37,270 nucleotides of DNA from positions 1-37,270 of the forward strand of contig JBILNK010000019.1 in assembly GCA_044375105.1 (NCBI GenBank), read 5' to 3'. The translations under genes and the position numbers were made by a program. Shown here piece by piece: positions 15,386 through 23,145 of this stretch; position 1 is the stretch's first letter, and every line of letters begins with the position of its first letter. The DNA comes from JBIKLM01 sp044375105. Lineage in GTDB: Bacteria; Planctomycetota; UBA1135; GCA-002686595. The notes below the pieces were generated by a model. The model made no database searches and was not told the DNA's origin. It saw only the letters and a list, made by a program, of their open reading frames with translations.

Positions 15386-17083
15386 ATGGGGACCCTCCGG
15401 GGCGATCCGGCCCTGCGCTATCTGGCGCGGGCCAAGCTGCGCGGCCTGCTGCGCCGCCAGCAGCGGCGTCTGAAGAGCGTCTCCGGCGCCGTTTTCGCCC
15501 TGCTCGGGGCCCTGATGGGCCTGATCTGGCTCGGGTCCCTGCTGCTCACGATCATGGCCAACCGCGGCGGCGCGGTGCCTCCGGAGCTGACCGAACCGGT
15601 GGTGCGCCTGGCCATGGCGCTGCTGGCGGCCCTTGCGATCAGCGGCAACATCACGCAGCGCGGCCTGTACCTGCCGCCCGGCGAACTCGAGCGCCTGTTC
15701 TCGGCGCCGCTCTCGCGCAGCGCGATCCTGCGCTATCGGCTGAACACGCTGCTGCTGCGCTCGCTGTTCGGCGGGCTGCTGGTGGCGGCCGCGGCGGCGG
15801 TGCGCTTGCCGAGCGCCCTGCCGGCGGCCCTCGCGGGCCTGCTGGCCGTGGCTTTCGTGACCCTGCTCGGTCAGGGCGTAGCGCTGCTGCTCGGCGCGAT
15901 CGAGAACCGCGCCCGTGCCGAGGTGCTGCGCTTCGTCTCCAGACTCGTCTTCCTAGCCCTCTTGGGGCTGTCCTTGGGCGTGCTGTTCTTGGCCTTGACC
16001 CTCGACCAGATGCCCGACTTCCGCGACCTGCCGCGCTGGCTCGAGCATCCCTGGACCGAGCGCCTGACCTGGCCCTTCACGCCCTGGGCCAAGCTGGCCA
16101 CTGCCCAGGGCCCGGCCGAGCTGGGTCTGTGGGGCGGCGTTTGCTCCCTGCTGCTGCTCGCGGTCTACGAGGGCGTCGCGCGCCTGCCGCTCGATTTCCG
16201 CGAGTGGGTGCTCGAGAGTTCCCAGGCGCTGGCGCTGCGTCTGCGGCGCCTGCAGAGCTCGGGCACCGGCGCCGCGGCCACGCTGGTCTCGGCGCGCAGC
16301 GCTGGGCGGCGCGTGCCCTGGCTGTTCGGGCGCGGGCCCCTGGGCGCGGTCGCCTGGCGCAAGTCCGCCGGCCTGTGGCGCCGGGCGCGCTCGACCTTGG
16401 GCTTCAGCGCGCTGATCTTGACGCTGCTGGTGGCGCTCAGCGAGGCCACCATCGGCCGCCAGCAGGCGCCCGGGGCGTTGATCAGCTCGCTCTTGACCAC
16501 CGCGCTGCTCGGCACGCTGTACCTGTGCAGCGGGCTGCGCTTCGATTTCCGCGAGGATCTCGATCGCCTGGACGCGATCAAATCCTGGCCGTTGCCGCCC
16601 CGGCGCCTGTTCCTGGCCATGCTCTTGCCCGAATGGCTGGCGGCCACGCTGCTGCTCGGGCTGGCCCTGCTGATGCAGGTGCTGATCGGCCGGGGCCTGC
16701 CCAGCGGACCGATCTGGGCCGAGCTGCTGGCCGTGGGGCTGCCGCTGCCCCTGGTGGTCGGGCTGTGGCTGGCCCTCGACAACGCGATCTTTCTGGTCTG
16801 GCCCGTGCGCCTGGTGCCCGGTCAGGACGGGCCCTTGCAGAACATTGGCCGGGCCATGGTTTTGCTCCTCCTGCGTGCGCTGTGCTTCAGCTTGGCGGCG
16901 GCTTTCTCCGCCGGCTGCTTGTGGGCCGCCTGGGGCCTGTTCGGCCAGCCGACCACCCCGGTGGCCCTGTGGCTCTCCGGCGCGCTAGCGGTCTCCGCTG
17001 GCTTGTCCGTGGCTCTGTGGATCGCGCTGAGCGCCGGCGGGCTGGCCCTGAGGCGCTTCGATCCCTCGCTCGACAAGCCCTGA
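15386..17083 (+). CDS. ABC exporter membrane subunit
   Basis: A 565-residue polytopic protein encoded directly after the ATPase. It has two halves, each with a cluster of roughly 5-6 hydrophobic segments (about 31-60, 72-90, 112-185, 195-215, 250-265; then 345-365, 375-395, 420-560), joined by an Arg-rich cytoplasmic linker near residues 270-330. The layout resembles large ABC-2 permeases whose ATPase is a separate chain. The ATG at 15386 gives MGTLRGDPALRYLARAKLRGLLRRQQRRLKS, a basic amphipathic start. The subunit presumably dimerises with the 14572-15375 product. Substrate unknown. Confidence 0.88.
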   Translation: MGTLRGDPALRYLARAKLRGLLRRQQRRLKSVSGAVFALLGALMGLIWLGSLLLTIMANRGGAVPPELTEPVVRLAMALLAALAISGNITQRGLYLPPGELERLFSAPLSRSAILRYRLNTLLLRSLFGGLLVAAAAAVRLPSALPAALAGLLAVAFVTLLGQGVALLLGAIENRARAEVLRFVSRLVFLALLGLSLGVLFLALTLDQMPDFRDLPRWLEHPWTERLTWPFTPWAKLATAQGPAELGLWGGVCSLLLLAVYEGVARLPLDFREWVLESSQALALRLRRLQSSGTGAAATLVSARSAGRRVPWLFGRGPLGAVAWRKSAGLWRRARSTLGFSALILTLLVALSEATIGRQQAPGALISSLLTTALLGTLYLCSGLRFDFREDLDRLDAIKSWPLPPRRLFLAMLLPEWLAATLLLGLALLMQVLIGRGLPSGPIWAELLAVGLPLPLVVGLWLALDNAIFLVWPVRLVPGQDGPLQNIGRAMVLLLLRALCFSLAAAFSAGCLWAAWGLFGQPTTPVALWLSGALAVSAGLSVALWIALSAGGLALRRFDPSLDKP

Positions 17084-17100
17084 GCGGGCCCGGGCCTGCC

Positions 17101-17127
17101 CCCGAGGGCGCGCCTGGCGCCCCCGGG
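17101..17127 (+). terminator. Hairpin after the ABC operon
   Basis: CCCGAGGGCGC and GCGCCCCCGGG pair over 11 positions with one A-C mismatch around a 5-nt loop (GCCTG), soon followed by CCTTTG. Moderate terminator candidate. Confidence 0.45.
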
Positions 17128-17141
17128 ACCCCTTTGACACC

Positions 17142-17471
17142 ATGCCCCCCATGAGCTCCAAGAACTCCCTGGGCCTGTTCGGCGGCCTCGGCGCGCTGTT
17201 GCTGCTGCTGGCCGGCCTGGCCGTCGGTGCCTTCGCCGCCCAATCCTTCGGCCTGATCGAGAGCCTGCCTTTCCTCGGCACCGAGGCGGCCAAGCGGGCC
17301 TTCTTCTATGCACTCTGCGGGCTGCCGGGCGCGGCGGCCCTGTGCGGCTTCCTGAGCCTCAAGTTCGCCGACCGCGGTGGCCAGAAGGCCAAGTCCTTCC
17401 TGATCCTGGTGGGGGGCCTGGCGCTGCTCGGGTTGGTGCTCTGGCTCAGCCTGCGCGGCGGCGGCGCCTGA
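17142..17471 (+). CDS. Small three-helix membrane protein, unrecognised
   Basis: A 109-residue hydrophobic protein: helix 1 near residues 11-34 (LGLFGGLGALLLLLAGLAVGAFAA), helix 2 near 53-70 and helix 3 near 85-103, ending WLSLRGGGA. Two in-frame ATGs, 17142 and 17151, are both possible; the second gives MSSKNSLG. No family recognised. It follows the ABC permease after 58 bp containing a hairpin, so it may be a separate unit. TTGACA occurs just before the first ATG (17134-17139), but no -10 follows at the right distance. Function unknown. Confidence 0.65.
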   Translation: MPPMSSKNSLGLFGGLGALLLLLAGLAVGAFAAQSFGLIESLPFLGTEAAKRAFFYALCGLPGAAALCGFLSLKFADRGGQKAKSFLILVGGLALLGLVLWLSLRGGGA

Positions 17472-17547
17472 GTCGCGCCGCGACGACCCGCGGGTCGAGC
17501 CCTAGCCCGCGATCGCCGCCCGAGCCCCCGACCCGTGCGCCAACGCC

Positions 17548-17553
17548 TAGGAT
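17548..17553 (+). promoter_or_regulatory. Possible -10 box for the POT transporter
   Basis: TAGGAT, 33 nt before ATG 17587; the intervening leader is almost entirely C with few purines. Confidence 0.33.
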
Positions 17554-17586
17554 CCCCACTCCCCACGCCCGTCCCCGACCCCCCCG

Positions 17587-19536
17587 ATGGCCAAGTTCCA
17601 GACCGCGCCGATCCCCACCACGGGCATGCCTCCGGGCGTGCCCTACATCATCGGCAACGAGGCTGCCGAGCGCTTCAGCTACTACGGCATGAAGGCCATC
17701 CTGCCGGTCTTCCTGACGCAGTACCTGCTGACCAGCCTGGGCGATCCGGACTTCATGACCGAAACCCAGTCGCGGGAGACCATGGGTTGGTTCTCGGCCT
17801 TCGCGTACTTCGTGCCGCTGTTCGGTGCGGTGCTGGCCGACGCGGTCTGGGGCAAGTACAAGACGGTGCTGTATCTCTCGCTGTTCTATTGCTTGGGGCA
17901 CGGCACCCTGGCGCTGATGGACCTGCCGGAGGCCTGGCTGGCCAAGACGGCCGAGCCGCGCACGCTGCTGTGGATCGGATTGCTCTTGATCGGCCTCGGC
18001 GCGGGGGGCATCAAGCCCTGCGTCTCGGCCAACGTCGGCGACCAGTTCGGCCCCAAGAACAGCCACCTGATCGAAAAGGTCTACGCCTGGTTCTATTTCT
18101 CGATCAACGTCGGCTCCCTGGCCTCGTTCCTGGTGATCCCGATCCTCTTGGATCGGTACGGGCCGGGCGTGGCTTTCGGCGTGCCCGGTGTGCTGATGGC
18201 CGTGGCGACGTTCGTGTTCTGGCTCGGTCGCCACAAGTTCGTGCACGTGCCGCCGCGCGGCAAGCGCTTCCTGCGGGACGCCTTCACCGGCGAGGGCCTC
18301 AACGCCCTGCTGCGGCTGGCGCCCATCTACCTGTTCATCTCGGTGTTCTGGTCGCTCTACGACCAGAGCGCCTCGGCCTGGGTGGTCCAAGCGGGCAAGA
18401 TGGACCTCAAGTTCATGGGCATCGAGTGGCTGCAGAGCCAGTTCCAGGTGTTCAACCCGCTCCTGATCCTGATCTTCTCGCCGCTGTTCGCCTACGCGGT
18501 TTATCCCGCGATCAACCGCGTCTGGAAGCTGACCCCGCTGCGCAAGATCTTCCTCGGGTTCCTGCTGACCGCCGCCTCCTTCGCGGTCATCGCCCGCATC
18601 GAGGCCCAGGTGGCCCGCGACGAGCAGGCTTTCCTCGGCGGGATGGCGCTCGAGATCACGCCGCAATCGCTCGACCTCCAGGGCAGCCTGCTGGCGATCG
18701 ACGAGTCCGGCAGGCCCGACAGCGCCCGCGGCCTGGTCGAAGCGATCTTCGGGGCCGAGGCCCTGGCGGTCGTCCAGGAGGCCCGCGGGCTGGGCAAGGA
18801 CACGCGGGCGTCCGCGCTCCCGCTGAGCGAGGTCGCCGCGGTTTCGGCGCGGCTCGGAAAGCTCGCGGCCGACCAGAAAGCGCGCCGGGAAGGCGAGCTC
18901 GGCGCGGCGCCGACCAAGCTCAAGGAACTGGCCGATTACCGCCAGCGGCACGCCCAGCGCCTGCGGAGCCTCGATGTCGAGTTCTCCCAGGAGAGCCGGA
19001 CGCTGCGCGCGGAGCTCGAGAGCGCCCTGGCCGCCCTTCCCGCCGGGGCCGCTGCCGCGATTCTGGCGACGGCCATCGGGCTCGAGGCCCCGGTGGATCC
19101 CGACGCCGTGGCCGGCGCGGAATCCGAGCGGCCCAAGTGGGTCTCCGCCGGCTTCCTGAAGCTCAAGGATGGCCAGCCCGCGCGCCCGATCGAGCGCCCC
19201 AACATCGTCTGGCAGCTGCTCGCCTATGCGATCTTGACGGCCGGCGAGGTGATGGTTTCGATCACGGCCCTCGAGTTCGCCTACACGCAAGCTCCGCTGC
19301 AGATCAAGTCGTTGGTGATGTGCCTGTACCTGCTGGCGGTATCGCTGGGCAACTCGATCACCGCCCTGGTCAACCTCTTCACCGCCGACGAATACGGGAA
19401 TTCGACGCTGCAAGGCGCTTCTTACTACTGGTTCTTCGTCTGGCTGATGCTCGGCGCCACCGCGGTGTATGCGGTGGTTTCGTCCTTTTACCGACCGAAG
19501 ACCTACGTGCGCGACGACGCGGCTGCGGGCGCCTGA
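17587..19536 (+). CDS. POT/PTR2-family peptide transporter with large insert
   Basis: Proton-coupled oligopeptide transporter of the major facilitator superfamily. Motifs: NEAAERFSYYG (residues 24-34, the ExxERFxYYG proton-coupling motif), FYFSINVGSLAS (PTR2 signature, about 169-180) and GEVMVSITALEFAYTQAP (about 553-570, TM10). At 649 residues it is about 150-200 longer than ordinary bacterial POTs. The excess lies between TM9 (about 319-336) and TM10: residues about 337-537 form a charged, Ala/Glu/Arg-rich, largely helical segment with possible coiled coil (385-480). In animal PepT1/2 a large ectodomain occupies the same loop, although its fold is different. Codon use is uniform across the insert, so it is not a recent graft. 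It appears to be a single-gene unit. Confidence 0.93.
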   Translation: MAKFQTAPIPTTGMPPGVPYIIGNEAAERFSYYGMKAILPVFLTQYLLTSLGDPDFMTETQSRETMGWFSAFAYFVPLFGAVLADAVWGKYKTVLYLSLFYCLGHGTLALMDLPEAWLAKTAEPRTLLWIGLLLIGLGAGGIKPCVSANVGDQFGPKNSHLIEKVYAWFYFSINVGSLASFLVIPILLDRYGPGVAFGVPGVLMAVATFVFWLGRHKFVHVPPRGKRFLRDAFTGEGLNALLRLAPIYLFISVFWSLYDQSASAWVVQAGKMDLKFMGIEWLQSQFQVFNPLLILIFSPLFAYAVYPAINRVWKLTPLRKIFLGFLLTAASFAVIARIEAQVARDEQAFLGGMALEITPQSLDLQGSLLAIDESGRPDSARGLVEAIFGAEALAVVQEARGLGKDTRASALPLSEVAAVSARLGKLAADQKARREGELGAAPTKLKELADYRQRHAQRLRSLDVEFSQESRTLRAELESALAALPAGAAAAILATAIGLEAPVDPDAVAGAESERPKWVSAGFLKLKDGQPARPIERPNIVWQLLAYAILTAGEVMVSITALEFAYTQAPLQIKSLVMCLYLLAVSLGNSITALVNLFTADEYGNSTLQGASYYWFFVWLMLGATAVYAVVSSFYRPKTYVRDDAAAGA

Positions 19537-19549
19537 CGCCGGCACCCAC

Positions 19550-19575
19550 GGGACCCGAATGCCCTTCGGGTTCCG
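19550..19575 (+). terminator. Hairpin after the POT gene
   Basis: GGGACCCGAA pairs with TTCGGGTTCC (10 bp, one G-T) around loop TGCCC, shortly after the stop codon. No T-run follows. Confidence 0.5.
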
Positions 19576-19694
19576 CTGGGCGCGGCGCGGAGAATCCGAG
19601 CGGGCATCCACCGAGCCGCCCGAGCGGCGCCTACGCAGCCCTGTGGGCCGCCCCGGCGGCCGCGCAGGCTGGCATCTCGCCGGGCCCGCGGCGA

Positions 19695-19772
19695 AGCCCG
19701 GCCCGCTGCGCAGCCCGGCCCCCTGCGCAGCCCGGCCCCCTGCGCAGCCTGGCCGCCTGCGCAGCCCGCTCG
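19695..19772. repeat. 17-bp tandem repeat, about 4 copies
   Basis: Unit CAGCCCGGCCCCCTGCG: two identical copies at 19711 and 19728, a variant at 19745 (CAGCCTGGCCGCCTGCG), a variant ending at 19710 and a partial copy at 19762. Each unit junction makes TGCGCA. Non-coding. Confidence 0.85.
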
Positions 19773-19841
19773 GACGGGCTGTTCGCCCGGGGCGCGCGGC
19801 GCTCGTCTGGCTACGGCCGGCCGCGGGGCCTGCGGCAGGAT

Positions 19842-20927
19842 CTAAAAGGCCCCCGAGAGCGGGCCGCTCGCGAGGATCGCCGCCCGCAGATGGGGCTCGA
19901 GTTTGGCGTGGGTTTCGGCGTTGGCGTAGCCCGCGTAGCCGACCGGGGTGGACACGTCCAGGGGGAACTCGAGCGGCGCGCCGGAGAGGTCGGTCAGGGG
20001 CACGCCGGCTTCGCGCGCGCAGACCAGCGCGCCGGCCAGGTCGTAGGGCTTGGTGGGCACGCTGGTCTTGCCCTCGCGGCGCGCGACCAGCGGCCGCAGG
20101 TCGGCCACGAAGCGATAGATCCCGCGCATCAGCAAAACCAGGTGCCCGGCGGAGGAGATGTACTGGTCGTCGAAGCAGGCCCGCGTGTCGATGCCCTCCA
20201 GGCCCTCGAGCCGCTCGAAGAAGACGGCCTCGACCCGCGCGATGCCCGGGCGCAGGTCCGGTGCGTAGCGGAAGAAAGGCAGGAAAGCGTGGTCGAGGCG
20301 CAGCTCGCCGTCCACGCTCACGCGGCGCTCGGAGAGCTTGGCCCCCAGGCCCCCGTCGCTGCCCAGGAAGCGGCGCTCTTCGATGCAGCCCAGGCCGCGG
20401 CGGCCCACGAAGCGGCGCGCGCGCCCGCCGTCGCTGGTCGGCAGCTCGCTGACCAGCCCGGCCACCAGGTCCCGGCTGGTGGGGGCGTCGCTGGTCGGCC
20501 GCGCGATCCCGATCACGGTGAAGGCCGAGCGCAGATCGGCCATCAGGTTGCGGGTGCCGTCGATCGGGTCGATCACGAAGGCCGGCCCGCCGTGGCCGAA
20601 GCCGTCGAGTTCGCGCGCCCCGCCGCGCCCGTCGGGCCCGAGGTGCCGCCAGCCGGTCTCCTCGGTCAGCAGCGAGAGCGGCCCGAGCCCGGCCAGGTCC
20701 GCCGCCCAGCCCTCGATGGCGCGCTCGGCGGGCACGTCCAGCCCATAGCTCAAATCCCCGGCCCCCTGTCCCGCCGGACGGGCCAGGGCCAGGCGCTCCT
20801 CGCCCTCGGCGCCGAGCAGCTGCCCGCGCACCACGGCGCAGAGCCGATCGGCCAGGCGCTCGGCGGCCGACAGGGCCGTTTCGTCGCTGGGCAGGAAGGG
20901 GGGGGAGAGGCCGGGGTCGGAGCTCAC
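19842..20927 (-). CDS. Inositol monophosphatase-family phosphatase
   Basis: A 361-residue member of the Mg-dependent IMPase/FBPase/3'-phosphonucleotidase superfamily. Metal-site motifs are visible: LTEE at 87-90, IDPIDGTRN at 119-127 (D-P-I-D-G-T) and KPYDLAGALVCAREAG near residue 300, corresponding to the W-D-x-A-A-x-x-x-x-x-x-G motif with Tyr for Trp. It is longer than SuhB-type enzymes (about 270), with extra Gly/Arg-rich segments around 95-115 and 165-200. The substrate may be inositol phosphate, fructose-1,6-bisphosphate or PAP; the sequence does not decide. The start is GTG 20927, after a C-rich run. Divergent from trxB. Cytoplasmic. Confidence 0.88.
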   Translation of the reverse strand: MSSDPGLSPPFLPSDETALSAAERLADRLCAVVRGQLLGAEGEERLALARPAGQGAGDLSYGLDVPAERAIEGWAADLAGLGPLSLLTEETGWRHLGPDGRGGARELDGFGHGGPAFVIDPIDGTRNLMADLRSAFTVIGIARPTSDAPTSRDLVAGLVSELPTSDGGRARRFVGRRGLGCIEERRFLGSDGGLGAKLSERRVSVDGELRLDHAFLPFFRYAPDLRPGIARVEAVFFERLEGLEGIDTRACFDDQYISSAGHLVLLMRGIYRFVADLRPLVARREGKTSVPTKPYDLAGALVCAREAGVPLTDLSGAPLEFPLDVSTPVGYAGYANAETHAKLEPHLRAAILASGPLSGAF

Positions 20928-21107
20928 GGCGGGGGGGTCACCAGGGGGGCCTCGGGACGTAGGGAGCGCGCGCGCCCGCCGCCGCTCCGGATCCGGAAGC
21001 CGGCGGAAGGGCTGCGGGGGCGAGGGTAGGTTTCGCCGCCGCCCCTCGCCAAACTAACCGCTCCCCGGGGCGCCCCGCCGCCCCCGTCCCACGCCCCGCC
21101 CGCTCCC

Positions 21108-22058
21108 GTGCGCAACGTCATCCTGATCGGTTCTGGCCCGGCCGGCTACACGGCGGCCATCTACGCGGCCCGCGCGAACCTGAACCCCCTGGTGTTCGAG
21201 GGCGAGACCTCCTCGGAGGCCCCCGACCTGCTGCCCGGCGGTCAGCTCATGCTGACCACCGAGGTCGAGAACTACCCGGGCTTCCCGAGCGGCGTGACCG
21301 GCCCGGAGCTGATGGAGAAGTTCAAGGCCCAGGCCGAGCGCTTCGGGGCCGAGCTGCACTCCCTGAACGTCGAGGAGTGCGAGCTGGCCGGCAAGGTCAA
21401 GCGGGTCAAGACCACCGACGGCGTTTGGCACGAGGCGCGCTCCGTGATCGTAGCCACGGGCGCCTCCGCCAAGTGGCTCGGCCTGCCCAGCGAAACCGCC
21501 CTGAGGAACCGCGGCGTGTCGGCCTGCGCCACCTGCGACGGCGCCTTCTTCAAGCAGAAGGCCGTGGCCGTCGTCGGCGGCGGCGACACCGCCATGGAGG
21601 AAGCCCAGTTCCTGACCCGCTTCGCCTCGCGGGTCTACGTGGTGCACCGGCGCGACAAGCTGCGCGCCAGCAAGATCATGCAGGAGCGCGCCTTCAAGAA
21701 CCCCAAGATCGAGTTCGTCTGGAACAGTGGGGTGGAGGAGGTGTTGGACGTCAAGGCCAACAAGGTCACCGGCCTGCGGCTCAAGGACACCGTGACCGGG
21801 GCCGAGCGCATCCTGGAGGTGCAGGGCTTCTTCCTGGCGATCGGCCACCAGCCGAACACGCGCTTCCTGAAGGGCCAGCTCGACACCGACGAGCTCGGAT
21901 ACGTCAAGGTGCGCCAAGGCACCTACACCAACCTGGACGGGGTCTTCGCCGCCGGCGACGTGGCCGACCATGTCTACCGCCAGGCGATCACCGCCGCCGG
22001 CATGGGCTGCCAGGCGGCCATCGATTGCGAGCGCTGGCTCGAAGCCCAAGGGCACTGA
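21108..22058 (+). CDS. trxB: Thioredoxin-disulfide reductase
   Basis: FAD- and NADPH-dependent enzyme that reduces thioredoxin in the cytoplasm. The 316-residue length is typical. The FAD site is GSGPAGYTAAIYAARA (8-23); the redox-active pair is C140-A-T-C143 (ACATCDGAFF); the NADPH site is VVGGGDTAMEEAQFL (155-169) with HRRDKLRAS; the second FAD motif near the end is GVFAAGDVAD with QAITAAGMGCQAA. The start is GTG 21108, since the beta strand RNVILIGSG begins at once. The leader is C-rich with no Shine-Dalgarno sequence. It is followed by an SDR gene after 255 bp and divergent from the IMPase gene. Assignment is secure; a close paralogue role cannot be excluded. Confidence 0.96.
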   Translation: MRNVILIGSGPAGYTAAIYAARANLNPLVFEGETSSEAPDLLPGGQLMLTTEVENYPGFPSGVTGPELMEKFKAQAERFGAELHSLNVEECELAGKVKRVKTTDGVWHEARSVIVATGASAKWLGLPSETALRNRGVSACATCDGAFFKQKAVAVVGGGDTAMEEAQFLTRFASRVYVVHRRDKLRASKIMQERAFKNPKIEFVWNSGVEEVLDVKANKVTGLRLKDTVTGAERILEVQGFFLAIGHQPNTRFLKGQLDTDELGYVKVRQGTYTNLDGVFAAGDVADHVYRQAITAAGMGCQAAIDCERWLEAQGH

Positions 22059-22313
22059 GCCAGCCGCAGGCCCGAGCCCGCGCGGGCCCTGCCCCGCGCA
22101 GGCCTGTGCCCGCCGCGGTCATCCGCCTGCAAGCGCCGAAACTCTGAGTTCGCCCGGGGCGCTTCCCGGCCCCGAGCCGCGCCGCGCGCCCCCTCGCAGC
22201 CAGCGCGCCTCCCGCGGCCAGCGCGCCCACCCCAGCCCGCGAGTCGAGCGCCCGCCGGCCCCCGACCCGCGCCCCCGCCGCGCCCGAGTCCGTTGGTCCC
22301 CTCCGCCTCCCCG

Positions 22314-23090
22314 ATGCAGCGCTTCGCCCACAAGCACGTCCTCGTCACCGGCGCCGGCACCGGCATCGGCCAAGCGATCGCCCTGCGGCTGGCCTCCGAA
22401 GGCGCGGCCGTGAGCCTGGCGGGCCGGCGCCGCGAGCCGCTCGAAGCGACCCGCGCGCGCATCGCCGCCGCCGGCGGCCGCGCCCAGGTGGTGCCCTTCG
22501 ACGTGGCCCAGCGCGCCGCCGTGCGCGCCGGGGTCGAAGCGGCCGCCCGCGGCTTCGGCCCCCTGCACGCCCTGGTGGCCAACGCGGGCATCGGCGGCCC
22601 CAACCAGGACGGCCCCCAGGACCGCTTCGAGGAGCTGGTGCGCACCAACCTGCTCGGCTCCTACCAGAGCGCCCGCGCGGCCCTCGAGCACCTGGCCCCC
22701 GGCCCGGGCCCGCGGCACTTGCTGTTCATCGCTTCGATCCTGGCCCGCATCGGCGTCGGCGGCTACACCGGCTATTGCGCCTCCAAGGCGGCCCTGCTCG
22801 GGCTGACCCGCTCCCTGGCCATGGAGCTGGCCCCAGAGGCGATCCAGGTCAACGCCCTGTGCCCCGGCTGGGTCGACACGGACATGGCCCGCCAGGGCAT
22901 CGAAGGCTTCGCCGCCGCCACCGGCCAGAGCTTCGAACAGGCCAAGGCCAGCGCCATGGCCCAGGTGCCCCTGGGCCGCATGGCCAGCCCCGAGGAGGTC
23001 GCCGCCCTGGCGGCCTACGCCCTCTCCGACGAAGCCCGCGGCCTGACCGGCCAAGCCCTGGACCTCAACGGCGGCGCCTGGATGGGCTGA
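22314..23090 (+). CDS. Short-chain dehydrogenase/reductase (FabG-like)
   Basis: A 258-residue NAD(P)-dependent oxidoreductase with a Rossmann fold. TGAGTGIG (12-19) binds the cofactor, NAG is at 90-92, and the catalytic residues are S141, Y154 and K158 (IASILARIG...YTGYCASK). The C-terminal ...LTGQALDLNGGAWMG is typical of FabG/3-oxoacyl-ACP reductase-like SDRs. ATG 22314 is preferred; TTG 22293 would add 7 residues without similarity. The upstream sequence CTCCGCCTCCCCG lacks a Shine-Dalgarno sequence. No fatty-acid genes are adjacent, so it may instead be a sugar or secondary alcohol dehydrogenase. It ends 56 bp before a convergent glycosyltransferase, with a strong hairpin between them. 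Confidence 0.93.
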   Translation: MQRFAHKHVLVTGAGTGIGQAIALRLASEGAAVSLAGRRREPLEATRARIAAAGGRAQVVPFDVAQRAAVRAGVEAAARGFGPLHALVANAGIGGPNQDGPQDRFEELVRTNLLGSYQSARAALEHLAPGPGPRHLLFIASILARIGVGGYTGYCASKAALLGLTRSLAMELAPEAIQVNALCPGWVDTDMARQGIEGFAAATGQSFEQAKASAMAQVPLGRMASPEEVAALAAYALSDEARGLTGQALDLNGGAWMG

Positions 23091-23101
23091 CGGGCGGAGG
23101 C

Positions 23102-23137
23102 GCGATCGGCTCGGGCGCAGCCCGAGTCGATCGTCGC
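23102..23137. terminator. Long hairpin between convergent genes
   Basis: CTCGGGC-GCA-GCCCGAG is a perfect 7-bp core, extended outward by GCGATCGG pairing with TCGATCGT (15 bp in all, two G-T). Likely a two-way terminator for the SDR and glycosyltransferase genes, although without T-runs. Confidence 0.6.
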
Positions 23138-23145
23138 TCAGGCCG

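Larger units (their letters stand above)
19537..19841. other. Non-coding convergent gap
   Basis: Between the convergent POT transporter and IMPase genes. It holds a hairpin just after the POT stop and a 17-bp tandem repeat; frames through it give only Arg/Pro/Gly-rich shadow sequence. No RNA gene recognised. Confidence 0.6.

Noticed and set aside
17134..17139. TTGACA as the -35 of the small membrane-protein gene
   Set aside because: No -10-like box at 15-19 bp, which would in any case fall inside the coding sequence.
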